From NCBI GenBank assembly GCA_017473225.1, contig JAFUMG010000003.1, positions 1 through 54,009 of the forward strand: a stretch of 54,009 nt of DNA, in the 5' to 3' direction. The DNA comes from Oscillospiraceae bacterium (GTDB lineage: Bacteria; Bacillota; Clostridia; Oscillospirales; Oscillospiraceae). The notes beneath the pieces are model-generated. The model saw nothing but the letters and a program-made list of their open reading frames with translations, ran no database searches and was not told where the DNA came from. Shown piece after piece: positions 1 through 8,032 of the stretch. The position numbers and the translations under genes were made by a program. The first letter of the stretch is position 1. Each line of letters begins with the position of its first letter.

Positions 1-24
1 ACAAAGGCTTTCGGCGTTGTTAGC

Positions 25-101
25 TGGCGTCGCAAAAGGGACTTGAACCCCCGACCCCACGCTTAGGAGGCGTGTGCTCTATCCAACTGAGCTATTGCGA
101 C
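25..101 (-). tRNA. tRNA-Arg (anticodon CCU)
   Basis: The minus strand folds as a complete cloverleaf. The acceptor stem GTCGCAA pairs with TTGCGAC, the D arm is GCTCAGTTGGATAGAGC, the anticodon stem CACGC/GCGTG holds loop CTCCTAA with anticodon CCT, and the T arm carries GGTTCAAGTCC. A discriminator G is followed by an encoded CCA at 25-27. It should decode AGG codons for arginine. A second, broken tRNA-Arg-like sequence lies 28 bases upstream on the same strand. Confidence 0.95.
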
Positions 102-129
102 ATGGCTAATTTATATGATTAAGCCCGAA

Positions 130-226
130 GAAACTCGAACTTGAATCCTGTATGAAGTTTTTGAGAGGTGAGCGTTGTAACGCCACCTTAGGAGGCGGTC
201 GCTCTATCCTGCTGAGCTACTGGTGC
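130..226 (-). pseudogene. Degenerate tRNA-Arg(CCU)-like sequence
   Basis: The minus strand begins like a tRNA: acceptor GCACCAG, then TAGCTCAGCAGGATAGAGC (D arm) and an anticodon region containing CCTCCTAAGG. After that the fold fails. The anticodon stem only closes with a six-base loop, no CTGGTGC sequence completes the acceptor, no CCA is present, and a hairpin (GGTG-GCGTT with AACGC-CACC allowing a bulge) sits where the variable loop belongs. A T-arm-like AAGTTCGAGTT follows. I read it as a tRNA-Arg(CCU) gene whose 3' half was lost or replaced, possibly by an element that used it as an attachment site. A real tRNA with an unusual insert is less likely. Confidence 0.5.
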
Positions 227-323
227 GTGTTTGCTTTGTACATTCTACTCAATTTTACCCCGTCTGTCAAGGCGCGCTGGCAAGAATTTGGAGGGGCAGG
301 GTGGGAAAAGTGTAATTTCCCCC

Positions 324-352
324 TTTACAGAGTTCTCTCTTTCGGATATAAT
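324..352 (+). promoter_or_regulatory. Sigma-A type promoter for prfB
   Basis: TTTACA at 324-329 and TATAAT at 347-352 are separated by exactly 17 bases, about 40 bases before the prfB start. This is one of the best promoter matches in the window. Confidence 0.75.
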
Positions 353-393
353 AAGATGAACTATGTAAATTTGACGAAATGAGAGATTTGTCT

Positions 394-1518
394 ATGAATA
401 TTGAATTTGATACCTATAAGCAGAAGCTGAATGAGTGCAAGCCCGCCCTGGACGGCCTGGCGGAATCCCTGAATCTGGAAGGCCTGAAAAATGAGCTGGA
501 GCGTCTGCAGGCCATGCAGGAGGCCCCCGGCTTTTGGGATGACCCCGAGAAGAGCCAGAAGATCGTGGTGAAGGCCAAGATGACTGAAGCCAAGATCGAG
601 AAGTACGAGAATATGTGCGCCAGCTGGGATGACCTGGTGACCATCTGCGAGATGGCAGCGGAGGAGGACGACGACTCCATGCTGGACGAGCTGAAGGAAG
701 GCTATGCGGAGCTGACCGCCAAGATGGAAGCCTGCCGTCTGGAGACCCTGCTCACCGGCAAATACGACCGCAACAACGCCCTGATGAGCTTCCAGGCCGG
801 CGCCGGCGGCACCGAGGCCCAGGACTGGTGCCAGATGCTCTACCGGATGTACACCCGCTGGGCGGAGCGCAGCGGCTTCACCTACAAGATCATGGACTAC
901 CAGGAGGGCGACGAGGCCGGCCTGAAGTCCGCTTCCATTATGATCGAGGGCGAGAATGCCTACGGCTTCCTGAAGGGCGAGAACGGCGTCCACCGTCTGG
1001 TCCGTGTTTCCCCCTTTGATGCCAATGCCCGCCGCCAGACCTCCTTCTCCGCCATCGAAGTCATCCCCGAGATCGAGGACGAGTCCGAGGACTTCGAGAT
1101 CAAGCCCGAGGATTACGAAATGCAGGTCTACCGTTCCTCCGGCGCCGGCGGCCAGAAGGTCAACAAGACCTCTTCCGCTGTTCGTCTGATCCACAAGTCC
1201 GGCATCGTGGTCTCCTGCCAGACCGAGCGCTCCCAGTTCCAGAACAAGGAGACCTGTCTGCGGATGCTGCGGTCCAAGCTGGTGGAGATCCGGGAGCGGG
1301 AGCACCTGGCCAACATCGCCGACATCAAGGGCGTCCAGCAGAAGATCGAGTGGGGCAGCCAGATCCGCAACTATGTCTTCATGCCCTACACTCTGGTCAA
1401 GGACACCCGCACCGGCTGCGAGACCAGCAACGTCAACGCGGTGATGGACGGCGCGCTGGATCCCTTCATTGAGTCCTATCTGAACTGCCTGGCTACCGGC
1501 AACTGGGTCCAGAAGTAA
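394..1518 (+). CDS. prfB: Peptide chain release factor 2
   Basis: Class I release factor that reads UGA and UAA stop codons in the ribosomal A site and triggers peptidyl-tRNA hydrolysis. The 374-residue product has the N-terminal coiled region, the codon-reading SPF tripeptide (about residues 206-208 in VRVSPFDANARRQ) and the catalytic GGQ loop (about residues 252-254 in GAGGQKVNKTSSAV). SPF rather than PxT makes it RF2, not RF1. I chose ATG 394 because GAGAG lies eight bases upstream; an in-frame ATG at 379 would add MRDLS. The frame is continuous: there is no in-frame UGA near codon 25 and so no programmed +1 frameshift of the kind that autoregulates many prfB genes. It has its own promoter at 324-352. 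Confidence 0.96.
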   Translation: MNIEFDTYKQKLNECKPALDGLAESLNLEGLKNELERLQAMQEAPGFWDDPEKSQKIVVKAKMTEAKIEKYENMCASWDDLVTICEMAAEEDDDSMLDELKEGYAELTAKMEACRLETLLTGKYDRNNALMSFQAGAGGTEAQDWCQMLYRMYTRWAERSGFTYKIMDYQEGDEAGLKSASIMIEGENAYGFLKGENGVHRLVRVSPFDANARRQTSFSAIEVIPEIEDESEDFEIKPEDYEMQVYRSSGAGGQKVNKTSSAVRLIHKSGIVVSCQTERSQFQNKETCLRMLRSKLVEIREREHLANIADIKGVQQKIEWGSQIRNYVFMPYTLVKDTRTGCETSNVNAVMDGALDPFIESYLNCLATGNWVQK

Positions 1519-1569
1519 AATAACGGCATTTTCGCTGTCGGCGTTACCGGCAGATAAGGTTTAAAAGGT

Positions 1570-2685
1570 ATGAGTTATCTGAGAAACAGAGAAGGAAAAT
1601 TCAGCGCCAGCCGCAGAAAGCCGAAGAAAATGTCCCTGCCGCTGCTGATCCTGACGGACGCGCTGCTGGTGGGACTGATTTTGGTGGTATTTGCCTTTTT
1701 CCACCATGTGCTCCCGGCGATCACCAATGAGCTGGCCCACCGGGAGCAGCTCCAGACCGTGACGGAGGCACCCGAGACCCAGCCGCCTGAGACCGCCGCG
1801 CCGGAGACGGAGCCGGTCCCCGCGGTGACGGAAGAGACGGAGCCACCTACGGAGGAGACCGAGCCCCCGGTGGATGACCGCACCGAATGGCAGATCAAAT
1901 TCGCCGAGCACTTCACCGACGAGGTGGTGGTGACGGAGAATTCCTACAGCAGCCCCAATGTTTCCATCACCATCGAAACCGTCACCGAGGGTGAGGGAGA
2001 CGACCGGGTGGTCTATCATGTGGCGGATATTTATATCGGAAGCCCGGAGTGCTTCACCACCTATACCGCTGACAACGAAATGCGTTATTTCGGCACTCAG
2101 GACGTCATGGAGATGGACGAAGCGGCCAACGCCATCCTGTCCATCAGCGGCGATTTCCTGACCTACCAGAAGAGTGGCTTTCTGATGCGCAACCGGGAGG
2201 TCTATGTGTCCGATTCCAATGCCAACAGCCTGTGCGTGCTGTTTGAGGACGGCTCCATGGAGACCTACGACGGCAAGGAATACACCATCGAGGACATCAC
2301 TGCCCGGGGTGCGGTGCAGGTGTGGAGCTTCGGCCCCAACCTGCTGGATGAAAACGGCATGGTCCGGGACAGCTACAAGGTTTCCACGGCAGTCAGCTAT
2401 ACCAATCCCAGAAGCGCTGTCGGCTACTATGAGCCGGGACATTACTGCTTTGTGGTGGTGGACGGCCGGCAGAAGGGCTATTCCAACGGCATGACCATCC
2501 CGGAGCTGGCAGCGGTATTCCAGGAGCTGGGCTGCGCCAGCGCCTACAATCTGGACGGCGGCGGCAGTGCGGTGATGGTGTTCAATCATGAGCGCTACAG
2601 CCAGCAGAGCAACGGCGGTGACCGGAGCCTGGGTGATATCCTGGTGATCCGGGAGCCCGCGGCGGAACAGGAGGATGGAGCATGA
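1570..2685 (+). CDS. Membrane-anchored phosphodiester glycosidase family protein (NAGPA domain)
   Basis: A 371-residue protein with a basic N-terminus, one membrane segment at about residues 24-45, a Glu/Pro/Thr-rich linker (about 60-105) and an extracellular domain of the NAGPA/DUF2233 type. Family landmarks are ISGDFL (about 192), YNLDGGGSAVMV (about 334) and the C-terminal RSLGDILVI. In this family the domain is linked to hydrolysis of sugar phosphodiesters, including wall or exopolysaccharide substrates; the actual substrate here is unknown. The stop codon overlaps the start of the next small membrane gene by four bases, indicating translational coupling. The linker composition suggests a wall-spanning stalk. 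Confidence 0.8.
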   Translation: MSYLRNREGKFSASRRKPKKMSLPLLILTDALLVGLILVVFAFFHHVLPAITNELAHREQLQTVTEAPETQPPETAAPETEPVPAVTEETEPPTEETEPPVDDRTEWQIKFAEHFTDEVVVTENSYSSPNVSITIETVTEGEGDDRVVYHVADIYIGSPECFTTYTADNEMRYFGTQDVMEMDEAANAILSISGDFLTYQKSGFLMRNREVYVSDSNANSLCVLFEDGSMETYDGKEYTIEDITARGAVQVWSFGPNLLDENGMVRDSYKVSTAVSYTNPRSAVGYYEPGHYCFVVVDGRQKGYSNGMTIPELAAVFQELGCASAYNLDGGGSAVMVFNHERYSQQSNGGDRSLGDILVIREPAAEQEDGA

Positions 2686-2921
2686 GATTTTGGAGAGCGG
2701 CATTGCCCAATCTGTCCATTGCCCTGAATATCGCGCTGTTGATCGTGATCTATCTGGACCGGAGAAACCCCATGATGGGCTTTCTGGTGGGCGCGCCCTT
2801 TACGGTCCTGGCGGCCTGCGCCTGTATTTGCTCCATCGCCACGGCGGCGGTGCTTTACGGCGGCTGGCGGAACCGGGGAAAAAGCAGGAAGAATACGGAA
2901 ATTCCCGATCTTAAAAAATAA
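2682..2921 (+). CDS. Small two-helix membrane protein
   Basis: This 79-residue protein starts inside the stop codon of the preceding glycosidase gene (ATGA overlap). It has two hydrophobic helices, roughly residues 9-25 and 32-62, the second rich in Ala and Cys (AACACICSIATAAVLYGG), and a basic, polar C-terminal tail ending in DLKK. I do not recognise a family. Coupling to the NAGPA-domain gene suggests it works at the same membrane site, perhaps as a partner or chaperone; that is inference. An alternative frame starting at 2675 is rejected because it lacks the membrane pattern and its overlap is less orderly. Confidence 0.6.
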   Translation: MRFWRAALPNLSIALNIALLIVIYLDRRNPMMGFLVGAPFTVLAACACICSIATAAVLYGGWRNRGKSRKNTEIPDLKK

Positions 2922-2939
2922 AAAAAGATCGAAAGCCTA

Positions 2940-2968
2940 TTGCAATTTCTGAGCGGATATGCTATACT
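2940..2968 (+). promoter_or_regulatory. Promoter for secG
   Basis: TTGCAA at 2940-2945 and TATACT at 2963-2968 are 17 bases apart. The predicted transcript has an approximately 75-base leader before secG. Confidence 0.65.
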
Positions 2969-3051
2969 AGGAAGGCTGTTTGAGAGTACAAACATAATTC
3001 TGAGCGATTTATCCGGTTTTTACCGCGAGAAAGCGGAGGGAGGTAAACACA

Positions 3052-3279
3052 ATGGAAACCGTTCTGACGATTCTGGAAGCCATTGCCAGCATTGCTCTGA
3101 TCGTTGTCGTTCTGCTGCAGTCCGGCAAGGAGGCAGGCCTGTCCGGCGCCATCGCCGGTGGCTCTGAGACCTATCTGAGCAAGAGCAAGAAGAAGGGCAT
3201 GGACCAGGTCCTGGCATCCTCCACCAAGTGGATCGCCCTGGTTTGGATCCTGCTGACTCTGTCTCTGAGCCTGGTGTGA
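3052..3279 (+). CDS. secG: Preprotein translocase subunit SecG
   Basis: SecG is the small third subunit of the SecYEG channel and helps SecA-driven protein export. The 75-residue length, two membrane helices (about residues 5-24 and 57-74) and the family signature VVVLLQSGKEAGLSGAIAGGSE between them are diagnostic. A strong SD, GGAGG in GGAGGGAGG, lies upstream. The gene is flanked by its own promoter (2940-2968) and a terminator hairpin (3302-3330), so it appears monocistronic. Confidence 0.92.
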   Translation: METVLTILEAIASIALIVVVLLQSGKEAGLSGAIAGGSETYLSKSKKKGMDQVLASSTKWIALVWILLTLSLSLV

Positions 3280-3301
3280 TCCATAGACAATTGAAACATA
3301 T

Positions 3302-3330
3302 GACCACAGGATTTTCCTGTGGTCTTTGTT
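3302..3330 (+). terminator. Intrinsic terminator after secG
   Basis: GACCACAGG at 3302-3310 pairs with CCTGTGGTC at 3316-3324 across a five-base loop and is followed by a T-rich run. Confidence 0.8.
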
Positions 3331-3415
3331 TATTTTATGATGGGGTAACGGGATGGACTTTTTTTCCAGTCTGTGGTAATATATCCATGTAATCATATGA
3401 CAAGGAGTGTTTCAA

Positions 3416-4858
3416 ATGGATGCTGTGAAACTGGCAGGCCTGGAACCTGCTTCCGTATTTGGATTTTTTGAAGAGATCTGCGCGATCCCCCATGGCTCCC
3501 GGAATACGAAAGCCATCAGTGACTATCTGGTCGCCTTCGCGAAGGCGCGGGATCTGCGATATATTCAGGATGACGCCAACAATGTGATCATCTTTCAGGA
3601 CGGCACCTGCGGTTATGAGGACCATGAGCCGGTGATCCTCCAGGGCCATATGGACATGGTCTGCGAAAAGGACGCGGACTGCCCGCTGGATATGGCGGTG
3701 GACGGTCTGGATGTGACCCACGACGGCACCAGTGTTTTCGCGAAGGGCACCACCCTGGGCGGCGATGACGGCATCGCCATTGCCTACGCGCTGGCGCTGA
3801 TGGACGATACTACCATTCCCCATCCGCCTCTGGAGGTCATCATCACCGTGGATGAGGAGATCGGTATGCTGGGCGCGGATGTCATCGATCTGAGCCAGCT
3901 GAAGAGCCGGACCCTGATCAACCTGGACTCCGAGGAGGAGGGCATCTTCACCGTGTCCTGCGCCGGCGGCGCCACCGCAACCATCAACCTGCCGGAGGAG
4001 CGCCGGGCGGTTTACGGCCCCTGCATCCGGCTGGTGGTGGACGGCCTGCAGGGCGGCCATTCCGGCGCGGAGATCCACAAGAACCGTGCCAACGCCAACA
4101 AGATCATGGGCGAGTTCATGAGCCGGATCCAGGCCCTGATGCCCCTGTGCCTGACCTCCTTCAGCGGCGGCGCCAAGGACAACGCCATTCCCCGCTCCTG
4201 CCAGGCCAATATGGTGGCCATGGGCATCAATTTGGAGCGGATTAATGACATTGCCGAAAAGCTCCAGGCAGAGGTCCGGGAGCGGTACGACGAGCCGGAA
4301 GCCACGGTCCAGGCCTTCGATGTGGACGCGCTGGGCGGCAACGGCCTGACCACCGAGGTGACCGCCAAGGTCATCGCCCTGCTGTGCGCCTGCCCCAACG
4401 GCGTCCAGGCCATGAGCCAGGATATGCCCGGCCTGGTCCAGACCAGCCTGAATCTGGGCAACGCCAAGCTGGGCAGCGGCATGAGCCTGACCTTCTCCGT
4501 CAGAAGCTCCGTCAATGCCGAGAAGGAGGCGCTGCTGAAGAAGCTTCAGGAGCTGGCGGAATTCTACGGCGCGTCCTACACTCAGATGGGCGAGTACCCG
4601 GCCTGGGAGTACAGGGCCGATTCCAAGCTGCGGGACGTGATGGTTAAGACCTACACCGAAATGTTCGGCAAGGAGCCCCAGGTGCTGGCCATCCATGCCG
4701 GCCTGGAGTGCGGCCTGCTGGGCGAGAAGCTGCCCGGTCTCGACTGCGTCTCCATCGGACCCCAGATGCATGACATCCACACCAGCCGTGAAAAGCTGGA
4801 GATCGCTTCCACCGAGCGGACCTGGAAGTTCCTGCTGGAGGTCCTGAAGGCCCTCTGA
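3416..4858 (+). CDS. pepD: Aminoacyl-histidine dipeptidase / cytosolic M20 dipeptidase
   Basis: A 480-residue zinc dipeptidase of the M20C (PepD) family that splits a broad range of dipeptides, including Xaa-His, in the cytosol. Metal and catalytic landmarks are present: LQGHMDMVCEKD (His and catalytic Asp), GDDGIAIAYALALMDD (bridging Asp), VDEEIGMLGA (catalytic Glu then metal Glu), NLDSEEEGIF, GGHSGAEIH, and the C-terminal DIHTSREKLEI. ATG 3416 is preferred because AAGGAG ends eight bases before it; a GTG nine bases upstream lies within that SD. The gene stands alone between the secG terminator and an XRE regulator. Confidence 0.92.
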   Translation: MDAVKLAGLEPASVFGFFEEICAIPHGSRNTKAISDYLVAFAKARDLRYIQDDANNVIIFQDGTCGYEDHEPVILQGHMDMVCEKDADCPLDMAVDGLDVTHDGTSVFAKGTTLGGDDGIAIAYALALMDDTTIPHPPLEVIITVDEEIGMLGADVIDLSQLKSRTLINLDSEEEGIFTVSCAGGATATINLPEERRAVYGPCIRLVVDGLQGGHSGAEIHKNRANANKIMGEFMSRIQALMPLCLTSFSGGAKDNAIPRSCQANMVAMGINLERINDIAEKLQAEVRERYDEPEATVQAFDVDALGGNGLTTEVTAKVIALLCACPNGVQAMSQDMPGLVQTSLNLGNAKLGSGMSLTFSVRSSVNAEKEALLKKLQELAEFYGASYTQMGEYPAWEYRADSKLRDVMVKTYTEMFGKEPQVLAIHAGLECGLLGEKLPGLDCVSIGPQMHDIHTSREKLEIASTERTWKFLLEVLKAL

Positions 4859-4953
4859 GCTCCGCGCAACCGCCGGTTGACAGGAATGTAAAGTCTGTGC
4901 GGTTCCCTTTTGGGGCCTGAACTGATACAATAGGGCCGAAAGGGGAGCTGCGA

Positions 4954-5454
4954 ATGAAATTTCACGAGAAACTATACACCCTCCGCAAAGCTGCGGGCAT
5001 GACCCAGACGGATCTGGCGGAGCAGCTGAATGTCTCCCGTCAGGCGGTCTCCCGCTGGGAGCAGGGGACGGCGATGCCAGATGTGGAGAATCTGATCGCC
5101 ATGAGCGACCTGTTCGGCGTGACGCTGGACGACCTGCTGAAAAACAGGGAGGACGCCCCGGAGGAGGAAGTCCCCGGAGAAAGGATCGTCTATTGGGACT
5201 TTCTGCCAAGGAAATGGTGGCTTCTTCCGGCTGCCGCGGTGGGATTGAAGCTGCTGGCATTTCTGGCGGAGCTCTGCGTCCTTCTGCTTCCCGGAGCTTC
5301 CTCCGGGACGGCGGTAGATGCCGGCGGTGTGTCTCTGTTTTTTATGATGCTGCTCAGCATTCCGGGAATGAACCTGATCTCCGCAATTTTGCTGGCACTG
5401 ACGGCCTGCTGTTTCTTGTGGGCGCTGGTCAAATGGATAAAAGCGAAAGTATGA
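4954..5454 (+). CDS. XRE-family regulator with C-terminal membrane domain
   Basis: Residues 1-65 form a Cro/cI-type helix-turn-helix (LRKAAGMTQTDLAEQLNVSRQAVSRWEQG) with the usual DVENLIAMSDLFGVTLDDLL continuation. After an acidic linker come two hydrophobic stretches at about residues 91-112 and 125-160. The 166-residue protein is therefore a membrane-tethered DNA-binding protein, a common Clostridial arrangement; its targets and signal are unknown. GGGGAG precedes the ATG. It is followed immediately by a strong terminator and probably forms a single-gene unit. Confidence 0.82.
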   Translation: MKFHEKLYTLRKAAGMTQTDLAEQLNVSRQAVSRWEQGTAMPDVENLIAMSDLFGVTLDDLLKNREDAPEEEVPGERIVYWDFLPRKWWLLPAAAVGLKLLAFLAELCVLLLPGASSGTAVDAGGVSLFFMMLLSIPGMNLISAILLALTACCFLWALVKWIKAKV

Positions 5455-5460
5455 TGAAAA

Positions 5461-5487
5461 GACCTCACCTTGTGGTGAGGTCTTTTT
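5461..5487 (+). terminator. Intrinsic terminator
   Basis: GACCTCACC (5461-5469) and GGTGAGGTC (5474-5482) form a perfect nine-base stem with loop TTGT, followed by TTTTT. It closes the XRE gene. Confidence 0.9.
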
Positions 5488-5503
5488 GAGTGTGTGAAAT
5501 AAC

Positions 5504-5701
5504 CACGTCATTCCGAGCCAGTGCGCACACTGGCGTTGGAATCCCGTCGATTTTCAAACATTTTCAGCCGTAGACTACAGCATTTCCCCTCTATTTACGG
5601 GATTGCCACACTAGTGGTGCTCCGCGCAGCGAATCAGGATTATGATGGCTGCCGGTGGCAGCCATACCACAATTCAATGCGGGCTGGTTCGCAATGACGT
5701 G
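5504..5701. repeat. Palindromic intergenic element with 18-base terminal arms
   Basis: The element begins CACGTCATTCCGAGCCAG and ends CTGGTTCGCAATGACGTG; the arms are inverted copies with two mismatches. Inside, CCAGTGCGCACACTGG and a second arm pair (GGAATCCCG versus CGGGATTGCC) add nested dyads. No open frame of note. From memory, ends of the type GTCATTGCGA are common in short non-coding repeats of related gut Clostridia. It looks like a MITE or a large palindromic repeat; only one copy is in this window. Confidence 0.65.
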
Positions 5702-5731
5702 CTAATTTGGGGGCATTTTATTCGATCGAAT

Positions 5732-5830
5732 TGTAGGGACCGGCCTCCCGGACGGTCCGGGTGCTGTTGCAAAAAATTGCCCATCGAGGTCGAATTTTTT
5801 GACGGACCGTCGATGACGCCGGTCCCTACA
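5732..5830. repeat. GTAGGGACCGG palindromic repeat, copy A
   Basis: The arms TGTAGGGACCGGC and GCCGGTCCCTACA are perfect inverses, with inner arms GGACGGTCC and GACGGACCGTC. The roughly 50-base centre differs from copies at 20588-20699 and 47913-48024. It sits between two convergent genes. Together with 5504-5701 it fills the stretch from 5488 to 5866, which has no gene I can support. Confidence 0.85.
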
Positions 5831-5866
5831 ATGGCGTTCGAGAACGGAACCCTGAATTACAAATCG

Positions 5867-7351
5867 TCAGCCATTGCGGAGCAGTCCCATTACCCAGAGG
5901 ATATCCGCCCGGGTCAGGATCTTCATCAGAAACAGCTGGCACCCCAGGATCAGCAGATATGCCCCGGCGCGCTGGGCGGGGACGGCCAGGAACGATGCCG
6001 CAAAGATGGCGAATAGCATGGCCGAAGCCGACAGCGCCGGGATATGGAATGGGATGGCCTGACCGGTGATCTTCAGAAGGCGGCGCAGACTCAGGCAGAA
6101 ATTCAGCAGATGGGTCGCCAGAAAGCTGACAAAATACCCTTCCATCCCATACCGGGGGAGAAGGATGTACAAAAACGCCACATCCAGCGCGGAGGTGAGG
6201 ATATTATAGCGAACGCAGACCTTCTGCTGGCCCAGCCCCTTGGTCATGGCGTCGGTGACGGAATCGCAGTAGAGCATCGGCACCAGCAGCGCGTACCAGC
6301 GCATGAATTTTGCCGCGTCCAGACTGCCGTAGAGGGACTGGCACAGGGCATCCGCCAGCAGAAACAGCAATCCGCCGCAGGCCAGCCCATAGACGAGGGC
6401 CACCCGAAGGCTTTTGCGGACCAGATGGTGGATCCGTTTTCCGCTCCCTGCGGCGGAGCAGCGGGCCAGCTCTGGGATCAGCAGCTCGTTAAGCCCGAAA
6501 AGGATGGCGGCGGGGAACATGATCACCGGGAATACCATGCCGCTGACCAGACCGAAGGCCGCCAGCGGATCGGCGGTGGCGGTGTTCAGAGCCAGCCGCT
6601 TGGGGACCATCAGATTTTCGGCGGTGTTGATTCCGGTGCGCAGGTCGTCGGCGATGGCGAGAGGGAACGCGGTCTGGAACAGTCGGCTGCGGATGGGGAT
6701 CCGGGCATCTGTGGACGCCCGCTCCCGCAGCCGCAGGACCACCAGGCAGACCAGGGTCAGACAGGCCCCAAGGCTGCTCCCCAGCACCACGCAAAGGCAG
6801 GCCTTCCCCGGGTCCTGCCCCGCCCAGAAGGCCAGAGCCCCCATGGTGATGACCATGGAGCACAGCTGCTCGGCCACCTCCACCGCCGCCAGAGTCCCGA
6901 TGCGGTTCGCGGCGGTGAAATACCCGGTCATGACGCCGCACAGGCAGACCGTCGGCAGAAAGGCGGCGAAGAGCCGCAGGGAATCCACAATTCGGATGTC
7001 TCCGATCCAGTTGTCCGCCAGCCAGGGGGCGAAATGGTACAGCGCCCCGGCGATGGCGCCGCTGAAGGCGATGCTGTAGAGCAGGCAGGCGGACAGCACC
7101 GGGGCCACATGCCTGGCTTTGCCCTTCCCCAGCTCCTCGGCGGTCAGGTACATGGTGGCGGTTCGGATGCCGCCCATCCCGGCCACCATGGCAAGACTCC
7201 CTACGCTCATGGTCAGCTGCAGCAGGCCGATACCCGCGGCGCCGATGCGGCCGGACAGGTACACCTGAAAAGAAGTCCCCACCAGCCGCAGCAGCAGGTT
7301 GACCCCGGTCAGCAGCAGGGCGGAATAGAAGATCGGAAGTTTTCTGGACAA
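5867..7351 (-). CDS. SpoVB-like polysaccharide/lipid flippase (MOP superfamily)
   Basis: A 494-residue, very hydrophobic protein with about 14 membrane helices, in the MATE/MVF superfamily. The N-terminal pattern (ALLLTGVNLLLRLVGTSF, then LSGRIGAAGIGLLQL) and the length match stage V sporulation protein B and its relatives, which flip lipid-linked wall or cortex precursors. Which lipid it carries is not visible. Translation appears to start at a TTG (7349-7351) preceded by a G-rich SD that is buried in a 12-bp hairpin (7358-7392). It follows nth on the same strand with a 54-base gap. Confidence 0.8.
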   Translation of the reverse strand: MSRKLPIFYSALLLTGVNLLLRLVGTSFQVYLSGRIGAAGIGLLQLTMSVGSLAMVAGMGGIRTATMYLTAEELGKGKARHVAPVLSACLLYSIAFSGAIAGALYHFAPWLADNWIGDIRIVDSLRLFAAFLPTVCLCGVMTGYFTAANRIGTLAAVEVAEQLCSMVITMGALAFWAGQDPGKACLCVVLGSSLGACLTLVCLVVLRLRERASTDARIPIRSRLFQTAFPLAIADDLRTGINTAENLMVPKRLALNTATADPLAAFGLVSGMVFPVIMFPAAILFGLNELLIPELARCSAAGSGKRIHHLVRKSLRVALVYGLACGGLLFLLADALCQSLYGSLDAAKFMRWYALLVPMLYCDSVTDAMTKGLGQQKVCVRYNILTSALDVAFLYILLPRYGMEGYFVSFLATHLLNFCLSLRRLLKITGQAIPFHIPALSASAMLFAIFAASFLAVPAQRAGAYLLILGCQLFLMKILTRADILWVMGLLRNG

Positions 7352-7357
7352 AATGAT

Positions 7358-7392
7358 CCCCCCTTGTCCACAGTCTATGAGGACAAGGGGGG
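7358..7392 (-). promoter_or_regulatory. Hairpin covering the SD of the SpoVB-like gene
   Basis: CCCCCCTTGTCC and GGACAAGGGGGG form a perfect 12-bp stem with an 11-base loop between nth and the flippase gene. On the minus strand the 3' arm contains AAGGGGGG, the only SD candidate, six bases before the TTG start. No U-run follows, so translational control fits better than termination. Confidence 0.6.
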
Positions 7393-7405
7393 AGTAGAAC
7401 TCCGA

Positions 7406-8032
7406 TCAGGGATTGAACTCCTTGCAGTGCATCGCCAGGGGGCATTCTCCGCACTTGGGATTCCTGGCCGTGCAGCAGTCCCGGCCAAAGAGGACGATCC
7501 GGTGGCAGAAGTCGGAGCTTTCCTCCGGGGGGAGGATCTTGCGCAGCTGCTGCTCCACCTTCTCCGGCTCCTTGCCGGTGCTCAGGCCCAGACGGCCGCA
7601 GATGCGGATGCAGTGGGTATCGCAGACCACGCTGCCGGGGACGCCGTAGAGGTCGCCCAGCAGGAGATTCGCCGTCTTCCGCCCCACGCCGGGGAGCTTT
7701 AGCAGCTCCTCCATGGTGCCGGGGACTTTGCCGTCGTAGTCGGTCAGCAGCATCTGGCAGGCCAGGACGATGTCCCGGGCTTTATGCTTGTAAAAGCCGC
7801 AGGAGTGGACATAGTTTTCCACATCCGCGATATCCGCTGCGGCCATGGCCTCCAGCGTGGGATAGGCGGCGAAGAGGGCGGGTGTGATCATATTCACCCG
7901 GGCGTCGGTGCACTGGGCGGAGAGCCGGACCGCGATCATCAGCTCATAGTCCTTCGAATAATGCAGGGCGCACAGGGCGTCCGGGTAGCGGGCATTCAAA
8001 ATGTCAATGATGGAGCGTACTTTTTCCTGCAT
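7406..8032 (-). CDS. nth: Endonuclease III
   Basis: A base-excision repair DNA glycosylase/AP lyase that removes oxidised pyrimidines. The 208-residue protein has the helix-hairpin-helix LPGVGRKTANLLL with catalytic Lys119, catalytic Asp138 in VVCDTHCIRI, and the iron-sulfur loop C187-x6-C194-x2-C197-x5-C203 at the C-terminus. Length and motif order are standard. AAAAGGAG lies upstream of the ATG. A likely promoter is TTTTCA-N17-TAGAAT on the minus strand at about 8070-8098, in the gap shared with feoA, which is transcribed the other way. Confidence 0.96.
   Translation of the reverse strand: MQEKVRSIIDILNARYPDALCALHYSKDYELMIAVRLSAQCTDARVNMITPALFAAYPTLEAMAAADIADVENYVHSCGFYKHKARDIVLACQMLLTDYDGKVPGTMEELLKLPGVGRKTANLLLGDLYGVPGSVVCDTHCIRICGRLGLSTGKEPEKVEQQLRKILPPEESSDFCHRIVLFGRDCCTARNPKCGECPLAMHCKEFNP

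Noticed and set aside
152-382. Open frame crossing the broken tRNA and the prfB promoter
   Set aside because: No SD, no recognisable protein, and it runs over a tRNA-like sequence and a consensus promoter.
4875-4931. TTGACA plus TACAAT upstream of the XRE gene at 4954
   Set aside because: The boxes are about 44 bases apart, far too distant for one promoter; only the -10 may be real.
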